A stretch of DNA of 64,000 nt, taken from Sporomusaceae bacterium (lineage in GTDB: Bacteria; Bacillota; Negativicutes; Sporomusales; UBA7701). The notes beneath the pieces are model-generated. The model saw only the letters and a list, made by a program, of their open reading frames with translations, ran no database searches and was not told where the DNA came from. Below are positions 9,122 to 17,685 of this stretch, one piece after another (positions within the stretch are counted from its first letter, which is position 1; each line of letters starts with the position of its first letter). The position numbers were made by a program, and so were the translations under genes. The stretch lies in the NCBI GenBank assembly GCA_031460455.1, contig JAVKTQ010000007.1:1-64000 (forward strand), in the 5' to 3' direction.

Positions 9122-9418
9122 TTAAGCCTCATTCTTTTCACAATTGAACGGGTTTTTCTGTACGTTCTTCGATATTGCTACAACAGTACAGATATCGATG
9201 AACGACAGGTCTTCTTCCTCTTCCTCGCCACCGGCGGTAATTACGATAACGTCGTCTTCTCCGGCCGCCGGAAGCAGAATGATTATACCGTCTTCCACCC
9301 GGTCGAGCAGGCCGAAGAAGGTGAATCCGTCGGCGGTGAACACCACAACGTTGTTGCCGCAGGCGCAGATCAGCTCTTCACACCAATGTCGATTGCATAT
9401 GTCATCGAAGAATCCCAT
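9122..9418 (-). CDS. Small acidic protein, member 2 of the three-paralogue family
   Basis: 98 residues. It carries VVVFTADGFTFFGLLDRV, then a glutamate/aspartate-rich linker with seven acidic residues in a row or nearly so, then FIDICTVVAIS. This is the same two-part pattern as its neighbours at 8855 and 10946. The N-terminus has three cysteines (ICNRHWCEELICACG) absent from the others. No signal peptide. A GGAGGAG site lies in front of the ATG. Upstream is a 136-base gap and then the end of the FliB-like gene on the same strand. Function unknown; possible structural or RNA-binding Sm-like fold is only a hypothesis. Confidence 0.65.
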   Translation of the reverse strand: MGFFDDICNRHWCEELICACGNNVVVFTADGFTFFGLLDRVEDGIIILLPAAGEDDVIVITAGGEEEEEDLSFIDICTVVAISKNVQKNPFNCEKNEA

Positions 9419-9554
9419 ATGCTCTTCTCCTCCCTCTATGGTTGCTTTATTACAATTTATGCTGAATCAACACAAAAAGCGACTGCGCAAGGGAATCATT
9501 TCGCCAGCAGATTTACCGGTCAGACCAAATTCGCGTTGATACTCCCTCCACCGA

Positions 9555-10754
9555 CTATATGGCGGCCAGGAGCAGACCACGTTCCAGAATCTGCCGCGGG
9601 CTTTTCCCGGCATTGGTCGCGGCGGCGTACGGATAAAACCAAGTGCCGTAAAAGATGTTCTCTACATCGTAAACCGCCTGCAACACGGTTTGCTCGTCTA
9701 CGGTCCGGTTTGTGGAAATACCGAGTCCGACACTGAAGGCAACGATAGCGGCATAGGCGAAAGCCATCCGGTAGTAGGCGAGGTGCGGCGGCCGCAGATA
9801 AAAGCTTTTATCCAATACGAAATTAACTAGATAGTTCTCCAGGATACCTTCGCCGACATCGCAGGACGAATAATAGTATCGCTCGACCATTTGCCGGTAT
9901 TGGTCAGGGCGCGGCAGCGTTAATTTAGGCCGGGCCGCACTTTTGGCGCTTTCCGTGGGGTGTGGCGGATCGGCCGATAGAGGAAGCAGTCTCTGACAGA
10001 GAGTTTGCGAGCTTGCCGGCGAACGGGAGTTCACCAAAAAAATATTTGCCATCTTAAAAAGCTGGGCTAAATGTTCTCTCAAGTTCCCTGACCCGTCCGA
10101 CTTCTGTGGTTCGCCTCCGGGAACCAGTCGCCCGAGTTCCTGCCCCAGGGCGACCATCCGCGGGCCAACGAGGCTTCTCCGATCCTGGAGCAGTTCGATA
10201 AACCGGTCTTCGAGCAGAGAGTAAGGCAGAAGCGGATTGCCTACAGGGCTTCGTTCAGGGTAATAGCGCTGGATAGTGTTCGGCTGCATAAAGAAAAATT
10301 CCGGTCCTTGCCCGTCCTTTATCGGCCAATCGGTTTCGGCAATCGTTATCTTGCCTTGCTGCAACGTTTTTACCGCTGTTGGACAGGAAAGCGACAAAGA
10401 AAATTCCAGCGCGTCCTGAGAGGCGAATACATGGCGCGGATAAACCTTGCAGATGTCGAACAGATAGTCTCCGCCAAGCTCGAGCTGGATGCGGCATAGG
10501 TTTTTGTCCGATAGATAGGGACACTTCCCGTTAGGGAGAAACCGAAACCGGGGGGCAATGTAACCACTTATGAAATTGTCCTCTAGTTCCTTTTGTCTAC
10601 CAAGTTCTGCGAGTTTTTTACACAGCTTGTCAAAGGACACGGCATCGATTTTGATCCGCCACTTATTGGTGCAGCATTCGCCGCATTGGGCGCAGCGAAA
10701 GGCGGCGACGTGGCTGGGAAGTCTGATTTTACGTGGGATACTCGTCTCGTCCAA
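9555..10754 (-). CDS. FliB-like / YkgJ-type cysteine-cluster protein (putative lysine N-methylase)
   Basis: 399-residue protein with the Cys cluster of the flagellin lysine-N-methylase (FliB) family: FRCAQCGECC near the N-terminus, then CPYLSDKNLCRIQ and DICKVYPRH, and a C-terminal half typical in spacing (ENYLVNFVLDKSFYL). In Salmonella FliB methylates flagellin lysines; no flagellar genes are near here, so the substrate is open. The start is a TTG six bases after GAGGAGG; codons further upstream do not look like protein. It is flanked on both sides by members of the small-protein family, which makes one of them a candidate partner. Confidence 0.8.
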   Translation of the reverse strand: MDETSIPRKIRLPSHVAAFRCAQCGECCTNKWRIKIDAVSFDKLCKKLAELGRQKELEDNFISGYIAPRFRFLPNGKCPYLSDKNLCRIQLELGGDYLFDICKVYPRHVFASQDALEFSLSLSCPTAVKTLQQGKITIAETDWPIKDGQGPEFFFMQPNTIQRYYPERSPVGNPLLPYSLLEDRFIELLQDRRSLVGPRMVALGQELGRLVPGGEPQKSDGSGNLREHLAQLFKMANIFLVNSRSPASSQTLCQRLLPLSADPPHPTESAKSAARPKLTLPRPDQYRQMVERYYYSSCDVGEGILENYLVNFVLDKSFYLRPPHLAYYRMAFAYAAIVAFSVGLGISTNRTVDEQTVLQAVYDVENIFYGTWFYPYAAATNAGKSPRQILERGLLLAAI

Positions 10755-10945
10755 AATGACCCTCCTCACCTCTTCCTTCTTAAATATGATATGGGAAGAC
10801 CACTGAAATGGTGAGGCGGCGGCTGGAGAGCCATCAACCACGGGCTAAATATTTACATAGCACCTTTACCGTCTACGACGAATATCATACAGTAGATTTA
10901 CCCTAAAATTCTGGAGTCCCAGCGACTCTAACAGGAGGATTGCAA

Positions 10946-11284
10946 ATGGTGGACAGAGGACAAACGTTTAACGTGGGTCAAACGGTAACGGTTCTTACCG
11001 ATGACGGCTTTCTGTTTGTCGGCCAGATCGTTGATTGCAGGGTCAAATTAAAGTGTGAGTGCTGCGATGACAGGGGCAAAGACAAATGCGACGATCACAA
11101 TCACAAAGACGATGTAGAGTGCGACACCTTCCTTGAGCTTGAATTGGAAGAGGATGTCGAAGTGGGAGGCCCCCCCGGCCCGTCCGTCGTCGCGTTTCAA
11201 GAAGGCCAGATCGTGTTCATCAACTTCTGCCAGATCATCGCCATTGCCCCAGGGTTCCCGCCGACTAAAGGGAAAGATGCTTAA
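10946..11284 (+). CDS. Small protein, member 3 of the three-paralogue family, with Cys/His/Asp-rich insert
   Basis: 112 residues. The first part, TVTVLTDDGFLFVGQIVDC, and the last part, VFINFCQIIAIAP, match the two small proteins on the other side of the FliB-like gene. Between them is an insert rich in Cys, Asp, His and Lys (CECCDDRGKDKCDDHNHKDD), which could bind metal. ATG start with AGGAGG seven bases ahead. Upstream at 10886-10893 is CATACAGT with TA one base on, matching the -10 of mother-cell sigma factors (E/K: CATA...TA), but no matching -35 is clear. It ends before a bidirectional terminator. A spore-associated role is only suggested. Confidence 0.7.
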   Translation: MVDRGQTFNVGQTVTVLTDDGFLFVGQIVDCRVKLKCECCDDRGKDKCDDHNHKDDVECDTFLELELEEDVEVGGPPGPSVVAFQEGQIVFINFCQIIAIAPGFPPTKGKDA

Positions 11285-11344
11285 GTAGTTCAAGAGGAAC
11301 CGGTTACCTAAAGAAGCTGCCAACCAAACATTATCCCTCACTAA

Positions 11345-11374
11345 AAAAGCACTCCGTATTAGGAGTGCTTTCGT
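11345..11374. terminator. Bidirectional intrinsic terminator
   Basis: AAGCACTCC / GGAGTGCTT stem with a six-base loop, T-rich on both sides (CTTTCGTCTTTTT on plus, GCTTTTTTAG on minus). It ends the small-protein gene on plus and the cobT pair on minus. Confidence 0.9.
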
Positions 11375-11386
11375 CTTTTTCGGGTA

Positions 11387-12472
11387 CTATACATCCGTCC
11401 TCTGCCGCAGCGCCCCCGGCCCGTCCTGGGCAACCGCCACCGCCGCCTCGCCGAAGGTCTTCATGTCGTTAAGCACGTGAAGGCCGGCATCGATCAGCCG
11501 CATGCCGAGGGCCGCGCCGGTCCCCTCCCCCAGTCTCATATTGAGATGAAGGTAGGCGTCAAGGCCAATAAGTTTCAAGGCTTCCTTGTGAGCCGGCTCG
11601 CAGGAAAAATGCGAACCGACGAGATAATCTCTGGCTGCGGGAGCGAGCTTCACCGCCAAAAGCGCTGCGGCGCTCGTTATAATACCGTCGAGCACCACTG
11701 CCGCCCGGCAGGCGGCGGCGCCGAGAATGACGCCCACCAGGCCGGCGATCTCGAAACCGCCGACTTTGGCGAGCACGTCTAGGGCGTCAGAGGGGTCGGG
11801 CCGGTTCACGGCGATGGCGCGGCCGATGACATCCGCTTTATAGGCGATGGCGGCGGCCGACAGCCCCGTCCCGCGGCCGGTGAGCTCGGACAGGGTTTTG
11901 CGGCTGTAACAGGCGATTATCGCCGTGCTGGGCGTCGTGTTGCCAATCCCCATCTCGCCGAGACCAATGACTTCCGCGCCCTGTCCGACGGCAACCCGGG
12001 CCATTCTGACGCCCACTTCGATCGCCCGCAAAGCCTGCTCGCGGGTCATTGCCGGACCACGGGCGATGTTGGCGGTGCCGGGAGCGATTTTCTCGCGGTA
12101 CAGGCCGACCATCTGGGGCAATTCGACGCCAACGCCGATATCGACAAGAATCAGTTGGGCTCCGGCGTGGCGGGCGAAAGCGTTGATAGCGGCGCCGCCG
12201 TGCAAGAAGTTGACCACCATCTGGGGGGTAACCTCACGTGGGTAGGCGCTTACCCCTTCGGCGACCACGCCGTGGTCAGCGGCCATCAGGATGATGTATT
12301 TCCCCAAATCCCGCGGTCTGGGGCGGCCGGTTATGCCGGCCATCCGGACAGCCAACTGCTCAAGGCCGTGCAGGCTGCCCAGCGGCTTGGTCAGGTTGTC
12401 GATCCGCAGCTGACAGGCGGCCATCGCCGCCTCGTCCAGGGGACCTATCGAGGCAATCGTGTCCTTCAGCAT
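11387..12472 (-). CDS. cobT: CobT-type nicotinate-nucleotide phosphoribosyltransferase, canonical-looking paralogue
   Basis: Makes the alpha-ribazole phosphate of the cobamide lower ligand from nicotinate mononucleotide and a base. 361 residues, as usual. Motifs: TKPLGSLHGLE, ADHGVVAEGVSAYP, TPQMVVNFLHGGAAIN (with the Gln that contacts the base in Salmonella CobT), GLGEMGIGNTT, GGFEIAGLVG and RLGEGTGA with the catalytic Glu (about 316). The start ATG overlaps the stop of the upstream paralogue (TCATGCTGA) and has AGGAGG ten bases ahead inside that gene, so the two are translationally coupled. Under the cobalamin riboswitch. Confidence 0.93.
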   Translation of the reverse strand: MLKDTIASIGPLDEAAMAACQLRIDNLTKPLGSLHGLEQLAVRMAGITGRPRPRDLGKYIILMAADHGVVAEGVSAYPREVTPQMVVNFLHGGAAINAFARHAGAQLILVDIGVGVELPQMVGLYREKIAPGTANIARGPAMTREQALRAIEVGVRMARVAVGQGAEVIGLGEMGIGNTTPSTAIIACYSRKTLSELTGRGTGLSAAAIAYKADVIGRAIAVNRPDPSDALDVLAKVGGFEIAGLVGVILGAAACRAAVVLDGIITSAAALLAVKLAPAARDYLVGSHFSCEPAHKEALKLIGLDAYLHLNMRLGEGTGAALGMRLIDAGLHVLNDMKTFGEAAVAVAQDGPGALRQRTDV

Positions 12473-13545
12473 GATTTCAAGACCTCCTGGCTCTCGCGGC
12501 AAACGCCGGCCTCGGCAAAGGTGGCCATCTCGTCCAGCATCTTGATCGCCGCGTCGAGAAGGTTCATGGCCAGCGAAGCGCCGGTGGCCTCACCGAGGCG
12601 AAGCCCCATATCGATGTAAGCTTCGAGACCGAGATATTCGAGCATCTTCGTGTGGGCCGGCTCGGCGGAGAGATGGGACGCCAGCAGATACTCCCGTGCG
12701 TCGGCGGCCAAGGACGTCGCGATGAGGGCGGCGGCGCTGGCGTTGAAGCCGTCGATGACGACAAGGCAGCGATGGGCTGCGGCGCCGAGGATCACCCCGG
12801 CCAAGGCACCGATTTCGAAGCCACCGACTGTGGCCAGGATGTCAAGCCCGTCGGTGCGGTCGGGGCGGTTGACCGCCAAACCCCGCCTGACGGCGTCGAT
12901 TTTAATGGCCAGGCGACTGTCCGAGATGCCGGTGCCGCGGCCGGTTGCCTGCTCGGGAGTTATCCCCGTGAAAGCCGCAACAATGGCCGCGCTGGATGTT
13001 GTGTTGCCGATCCCCATCTCGCCGATGCTGAAACAGCGGTAGCCGTTTCCGCACCGATCTACGACGATTTCGATACCGGTTTCAATCGCCTGAATCGCCT
13101 GCTCCCTCGACATAGCCGGTCCCTGGGTAAAATCGGCGGTGCCGTGTGCGATCTTGCGGTGCCACAGGCCGGGAACGTCAGACAGGTCGCCCGCCACACC
13201 CATATCGACGACAACCATGTCGGCGCCGCAGAATTTTGCCAGGGCGTTGGCGCCGGCCCCTTGGGAAAGGAGGTAATTGCGGGTCATGTGGATCGTCGTC
13301 TCGATCGGGTAAGCGCTGAGCCCCAGCCGGGCTACGCCGTGGTCGGCGGCTGCCAGCACCATGCACTTCCTGGGGATGGCGGGCCGCTCCTCGCCGGTGA
13401 CGCCTGCGTACTGGCGGATGATATCCTCCAGCCTGCCCAGGCTGCCCGGCGGCTTGGTAAGGCTGTCCAGCCTAACCTGAACTTTGGCCATTACGCCGTC
13501 GTCAAGCGGCACAATCGAGGCCAGTGTTTCCTTGAGCAACTTCAT
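12466..13545 (-). CDS. CobT-type phosphoribosyltransferase, diverged paralogue (ArsA/ArsB-like)
   Basis: 359 residues, same fold and order of motifs as the next gene: TKPPGSLGRLE, ADHGVARLGLSAYP, GEMGIGNTT, GGFEIGALAG and RLGEATGA with the Glu at about 319. The segment that faces the base in CobT differs: TIHMTRNYLLSQGAGANA, so His-86 replaces the Gln and GGAAIN is lost. In Sporomusa ovata two tandem CobT homologues, ArsA and ArsB, form a heterodimer that activates phenol and p-cresol to make phenolyl cobamides (established). By order and divergence this pair could be the same system; which gene is A or B I cannot say. First gene after the riboswitch. Confidence 0.88.
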   Translation of the reverse strand: MKLLKETLASIVPLDDGVMAKVQVRLDSLTKPPGSLGRLEDIIRQYAGVTGEERPAIPRKCMVLAAADHGVARLGLSAYPIETTIHMTRNYLLSQGAGANALAKFCGADMVVVDMGVAGDLSDVPGLWHRKIAHGTADFTQGPAMSREQAIQAIETGIEIVVDRCGNGYRCFSIGEMGIGNTTSSAAIVAAFTGITPEQATGRGTGISDSRLAIKIDAVRRGLAVNRPDRTDGLDILATVGGFEIGALAGVILGAAAHRCLVVIDGFNASAAALIATSLAADAREYLLASHLSAEPAHTKMLEYLGLEAYIDMGLRLGEATGASLAMNLLDAAIKMLDEMATFAEAGVCRESQEVLKSC

Positions 13546-13554
13546 GATATCCCT

Positions 13555-13815
13555 CCTAAAAAAGCAAAAGCCTCTCAGGGGTGAATAACCCCCGAAAAGC
13601 CAAAAATAACCGGGAGATTACTCACCTTTCCGCGAAGGTTCGTATCGACGGCAAAGGCAGGTCTCCTGGCTCCCGGTTCTTCGACGCCTGCGCCTTCCCC
13701 TCGCGAGTGGCTGTGCAGGCTCTCCCCGGTACAGTGGCGGGACCGCGTGGCAGCATGGGACATGCTCCGACTTCCCTATTATCCCCCGTTTGGCGGGGGC
13801 ACCTCTGCCGTATGA
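13555..13815 (-). promoter_or_regulatory. Cobalamin riboswitch with intrinsic terminator
   Basis: On the minus strand: AGGTGCC near the 5' end (about 13796-13803), GCCACTG (13732-13738), and a full B12 box AGCCAGGAGACCTGCC (13656-13671). Downstream an imperfect, G-T containing stem GGCTTTTCGGGG / CCCCTGAGAGGC followed by a T-run (13555-13601) acts as terminator, and its T-run runs into the AGGAGGG ribosome-binding site of the first cobT gene. Coenzyme B12 binding is expected to switch off the two genes, in line with their role in cobamide synthesis. Confidence 0.95.
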
Positions 13816-13826
13816 TATTTTGAGTT

Positions 13827-13856
13827 ATTATACCAATCGCCCGTCTCTTTAGTCAA
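13827..13856 (-). promoter_or_regulatory. Promoter of the cobalamin riboswitch transcript
   Basis: TTGACT (-35), 18 bases, TATAAT (-10) preceded by TGG (extended -10), on the minus strand directly before the riboswitch. Confidence 0.82.
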
Positions 13857-13879
13857 ACCTGTTTCTGGAAGTTTGCTCC

Positions 13880-14476
13880 CTATTCGAGATTGATCTGCTC
13901 CAGGGCAAACTTCTCCACGACCTTATCAAGGGCGAGGCGGATTGCCTGATGACGGTCGGCGAACCCGATGAAGAAATCGTGTTTGGCATATTCGTTGATA
14001 TACGCCTCGTACGCGTAGCCGCCGGTACGGACGTTGGTGGCGGTGAAAGTGACCGGCACAGAAGCCGACCAAGCCTTCATAAGCAGGAAAATGTCGGGAA
14101 AATGAACCCGTTGCCGGATGATAAGCGGGTGAATCTCAGCCCTGACCGCGTAATCGATTCCCAGGTTCCTCAGAGCGCCGATAAGGGCGGCGTCGCTGGC
14201 CGCGCGAACATCGTCGATACCCTGGCGGCGCAGGGCATCATTCAGCGCCTGACCGTCCACAAGCAGGTAACGGCCGGTGCCGAACTTGACGTAAAGGGCT
14301 TCGGTGACGATATCGGTAATGTATTCGGTCCGTTTCTGGCCGGAGTTGTTGATTACCGGCAGCATGGCGACCGTCGGCCTGCGGATTGCCGTCCCTTCAT
14401 CTGCATGGGCTACCGTCGTCGCGGACAGCAGGCCGGCAAGCAACAAAACGACTAGTGCGAAAAAAAGGCGACGCAT
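13880..14476 (-). CDS. Exported protein of unknown function, CsgG/TolB-N-like start
   Basis: 198 residues with a clear signal peptide (positively charged MRR, hydrophobic FFALVVLLLAGLLSA, cleavage likely after AHA at about 25). The mature part starts PTVAMLPVINNSGQKRTEYITDIVTEAL, which resembles the first strand-helix of CsgG/TolB-N type domains (VAVLPF.N.SG). It has no lipobox Cys. The rest (YAVRAEIHPLIIRQRVHFP, later TFTATNVRTGGYAYE) continues with alternating strands. It is probably periplasmic in a diderm. Preceded by AAAGGGGAG. It stands between the Thr/Ser dehydratase and the riboswitch promoter with no functional link visible. Confidence 0.7.
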   Translation of the reverse strand: MRRLFFALVVLLLAGLLSATTVAHADEGTAIRRPTVAMLPVINNSGQKRTEYITDIVTEALYVKFGTGRYLLVDGQALNDALRRQGIDDVRAASDAALIGALRNLGIDYAVRAEIHPLIIRQRVHFPDIFLLMKAWSASVPVTFTATNVRTGGYAYEAYINEYAKHDFFIGFADRHQAIRLALDKVVEKFALEQINLE

Positions 14477-14580
14477 CGAAGGTATCTCCCCTTTGGACTT
14501 GGTACTGCTTTATGTATAGTTCGCCACTCTCGACCATTTCCCTGTAAATCTTTCCAGCGACCGCAAATTTTTCCTTGTAG

Positions 14581-15537
14581 TCAGCCGCTAACCGCTGCAA
14601 ACAGTTTGCCGACCTCACGAACATCGACGTTGCCGCCGCTGAGGATGACGCCGACCCGCTTGCCGACGATGGGCAGCTTGCGGTGGAACAGAGGAGCGAG
14701 CGAGACGGCCCCCGAGGGCTCTACCACTATTTTGAGACGGGTCCACAGATAGTACATCGTACTGATTATTTCCTCTTCACTGACGGTAACCATATCATCG
14801 ACATACTTGCGCACAAGCGGAAAAGTTATTTTCCCCAGCGAGGGCGTGCGGAGACCGTCGGCGATCGTGGGCGGGTTATGCACGGTGTGCAGTTCGCCCG
14901 TTTTGAACGAACGGACGGCATCGTCGGCCAACTCGGGCTCGACGCCGATAACCCGGCAATCTGGCAGAAGATGCTTGGCGCTGATGGCGGTGCCGGAAAG
15001 CAACCCGCCGCCGCCGCAGGGAGAGAATAAGTAATCCAGGCTGCCGGTGTCCTCGATGAGTTCCTTGGCGGCTGTCCCCTGTCCCGCAACGACCTCCTCG
15101 TGATCGAAGGGCGGGATCAGCGTATAACCGTATTGGGCGGTCAGCTCGTCGGCCACCTTCTCCCGCGTCGTTTTCTCTTTGTCGTACTTAACTATCGTCG
15201 CCCCGTAGCCTTCGGTGGCGGCAAACTTCACCGCCGGTGCGTCGGAGGGCATGATAACGGTCGTGGCAATGCCCAGCAACTTGCCGGTGAGGGCGATTGC
15301 CTGGGCGTGGTTGCCGGAGGAATAAGTCACGACGCCCCGCGCACGCTCTTCAGGCGGCAGCGCTGTAACGGCGTTGTACGCGCCCCGGAATTTGAAAGCC
15401 CCCATCCGCTGGAAGTTCTCGCACTTGAGGTATACGGTGTTGCCGGTAACCCCGTTAAGAAGCCTGGACGTCATAACCGGTGTGCGGTGGGCTACACCGT
15501 CGATCCGTCTGGCCGCAGCCAGTACTTTGTCAAACAT
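14581..15537 (-). CDS. Threonine/serine dehydratase or serine racemase family PLP enzyme
   Basis: 318 residues of the fold-type II PLP family. KCENFQRMGAFKFRGAYN carries the PLP lysine, SSGNHAQAIA is the substrate loop and SPCGGGGLLSG the phosphate-binding glycines. It lacks the C-terminal ACT-like regulatory domain of biosynthetic IlvA, so it is a short catabolic TdcB-type or a serine-racemase-like enzyme; the sequence alone does not separate these. ATG start after AAAGGAGATG. It is divergent from nadE, and the 210 bases between hold both promoters, neither of which I can place with certainty. Confidence 0.85.
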   Translation of the reverse strand: MFDKVLAAARRIDGVAHRTPVMTSRLLNGVTGNTVYLKCENFQRMGAFKFRGAYNAVTALPPEERARGVVTYSSGNHAQAIALTGKLLGIATTVIMPSDAPAVKFAATEGYGATIVKYDKEKTTREKVADELTAQYGYTLIPPFDHEEVVAGQGTAAKELIEDTGSLDYLFSPCGGGGLLSGTAISAKHLLPDCRVIGVEPELADDAVRSFKTGELHTVHNPPTIADGLRTPSLGKITFPLVRKYVDDMVTVSEEEIISTMYYLWTRLKIVVEPSGAVSLAPLFHRKLPIVGKRVGVILSGGNVDVREVGKLFAAVSG

Positions 15538-15747
15538 CTTGTCATCTCCTTTAGCTGTTTATAAAGCCTGCCTCTCACCGCAGTCCGCCCGGCTGCACGG
15601 AACGCGTTTTTTGCCCCGGGCGAAAAGGAATAAACCTGCCGGCAGAGAATGATAATAACAGCATTTCCACAGCAGCCGCAAACATTCCTGTTTCTTACTA
15701 ACGTGCCGTAAAATTCCTGATCGGCAACACGCGAGGTGAACTTTCTG

Positions 15748-17649
15748 TTGGTTAGAATCGCCCTGGCCCAAATGGAGGTAATACCGGGACGACCGGATCT
15801 GAATAGCGCCGCCATGTTGACAATGATCGACGAAGCTCGCGGGCAGCAGGCAGATTTGGTGGTTTTCCCGGAAATGGCCGTTCCCGGCTACCTGCTCGGC
15901 GATACATGGGAGCAACAAGCCTTTCTCAAAGATTGCGAGGAATACGGGCGCCGCATCGTCGCCGCCTCCCGCGGCCTGTGCGTCATGTTCGGCAATGTCG
16001 GTGTCGACTGGGCGAAACGCGGCGATGACGGCCGGGTGCGAAAATACAACGCCTTTTTCGTCGCCCAGGACGGCCAATTACTTGGCGGCGAGCAGTTTCC
16101 CTACAAGTTCCGCATCAAGTCCCTCCAGCCCAACTACCGGGAATTCGACGACTCCAGGCATTTCTACAGCCTGCGCAAACTGGCTCTGGACCTTGGACGA
16201 CAGCCGGCCGATCTTCTCCGTCCGGTCGCCGTAAACATCGGCGGCCACACCGTCAATATCGGCTGCATCCTCTGCGAAGACGGCTGGAGCGACGACTACG
16301 GCCTCAAACCCGTCACAATCCTGAAAAGCGCTGGCGCCGAGCTTATCGTCAACATTTCCAGCTCGCCTTTCACCCTCGGCAAAAACAACAAGCGCAACCG
16401 CGTCTTCTCCAAACAAGCGCAGGAAAACGGCATCCCCTTAATTTATATTAACAATGTCGGCCTGCAGAACAACGGCAAAACGGTGTACACCTTCGACGGC
16501 TTCAGCACCGTCTACGACGGCGGCGGCCAAATCGTCGCCTACTGCCCGCCGTTCGCCCCGACCATGATGACGGTCGACCTTGACCTCGATACACGAAGTG
16601 AAAACCTTGCGCCGGTGACCGTTCCGGACGATCAGGGGATCGCAGCCATTTTCCAAACGCTCCGTTACGGCGTAGCCAATTTCCTGGCCCAGATCGGCCT
16701 GGACCGGGTCGTTATCGGCGTATCCGGCGGCATCGACTCCGCTGTCGCGGCAGCGCTGTACACCAACATCCTCGGACCTGATAAGGTGCTGCTCGCCAAT
16801 CTGCCCAGCGTCTACAACTCCGCCACCACCAAGAACCTTGCCGCGGAACTGGCGAAGAACCTCGGCTGCCTGTACGCCGTCTTGCCCATCCAGGAGGCGG
16901 TCGATTTCACCGTGGAGCAGCTAAGCCGCACGGAAATCGTGAACATGAGGGACGGCAGCCGCTTCCACCTGACCGTCACCCCTTTCATGACCGAGAATAT
17001 CCAGGCCCGCGACCGTTCAGCGCGCGTCCTGGCCGGTCTGGCGGCGGCGTTCGGCGGCGGCTTCACCTGCAACGCCAACAAGAGCGAGATTACCGTCGGC
17101 TACGCCACGCTCTACGGCGATCAGGCCGGATTCCTGGCCGCGCTGGCCGATCTCTGGAAACACCAGGTATACGCCGTCGCCGAATATATCAACACAAGCG
17201 TCTTCGGCCGCGAGATTATCCCGGCATCCGTCTTCCGCCTCGTCCCGAGCGCAGAGCTATCCCACGCCCAGGCGGTGGACGAGGGCAAGGGGGATCCGCT
17301 GATATACCCTTACCACGACTATCTCTTCCGGGCTTTTATGGAATGGTGGGACAGGGCTACCCCCGAGGACATCCTCTGCTGGTACGCGGCCGGCGAGCTG
17401 GAAACGCGGCTGGGCTGCGAAGACGGCCTTACCGCCCGCCTCTTCCCGACGGCCGCGGAATTCATCGCCGACCTCGAAAAATGGTGGCGGCTTTACACCG
17501 GCATGGCGGTGGCCAAGCGAATCCAGGCGCCGCCGGTGCTCGCCATCAGCCGCCGGGTCTACGGCTTCGACCACCGCGAAGCCCAGAACGGACCTTACTT
17601 CACTGCCAGGTACCATAAACTCAAAGAAAAACTCCTTGCCGTAACATGA
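15748..17649 (+). CDS. nadE: Glutamine-dependent NAD+ synthetase
   Basis: Amidates nicotinate adenine dinucleotide to NAD+ with ATP, using ammonia from glutamine. 633 residues: N-terminal nitrilase-type glutaminase with Glu-42 (VFPEMAVPG), Lys-124 (KSLQPNYREFD) and Cys-176 (ILCEDGW), then the synthetase domain with the PP-loop SGGIDSAVA (about 326-334) and ITVGYATLYGDQAGF. The start is uncertain: a TTG with GAGGTG nine bases ahead gives MVRIALAQ, the usual domain start, while the in-frame GTG falls within that site. It is followed 36 bases later by a radical-SAM gene on the same strand. Confidence 0.93.
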   Translation: MVRIALAQMEVIPGRPDLNSAAMLTMIDEARGQQADLVVFPEMAVPGYLLGDTWEQQAFLKDCEEYGRRIVAASRGLCVMFGNVGVDWAKRGDDGRVRKYNAFFVAQDGQLLGGEQFPYKFRIKSLQPNYREFDDSRHFYSLRKLALDLGRQPADLLRPVAVNIGGHTVNIGCILCEDGWSDDYGLKPVTILKSAGAELIVNISSSPFTLGKNNKRNRVFSKQAQENGIPLIYINNVGLQNNGKTVYTFDGFSTVYDGGGQIVAYCPPFAPTMMTVDLDLDTRSENLAPVTVPDDQGIAAIFQTLRYGVANFLAQIGLDRVVIGVSGGIDSAVAAALYTNILGPDKVLLANLPSVYNSATTKNLAAELAKNLGCLYAVLPIQEAVDFTVEQLSRTEIVNMRDGSRFHLTVTPFMTENIQARDRSARVLAGLAAAFGGGFTCNANKSEITVGYATLYGDQAGFLAALADLWKHQVYAVAEYINTSVFGREIIPASVFRLVPSAELSHAQAVDEGKGDPLIYPYHDYLFRAFMEWWDRATPEDILCWYAAGELETRLGCEDGLTARLFPTAAEFIADLEKWWRLYTGMAVAKRIQAPPVLAISRRVYGFDHREAQNGPYFTARYHKLKEKLLAVT

Positions 17650-17685
17650 GGGAGTCCAAACCCATATTGGGAGGATTAACGCAAA

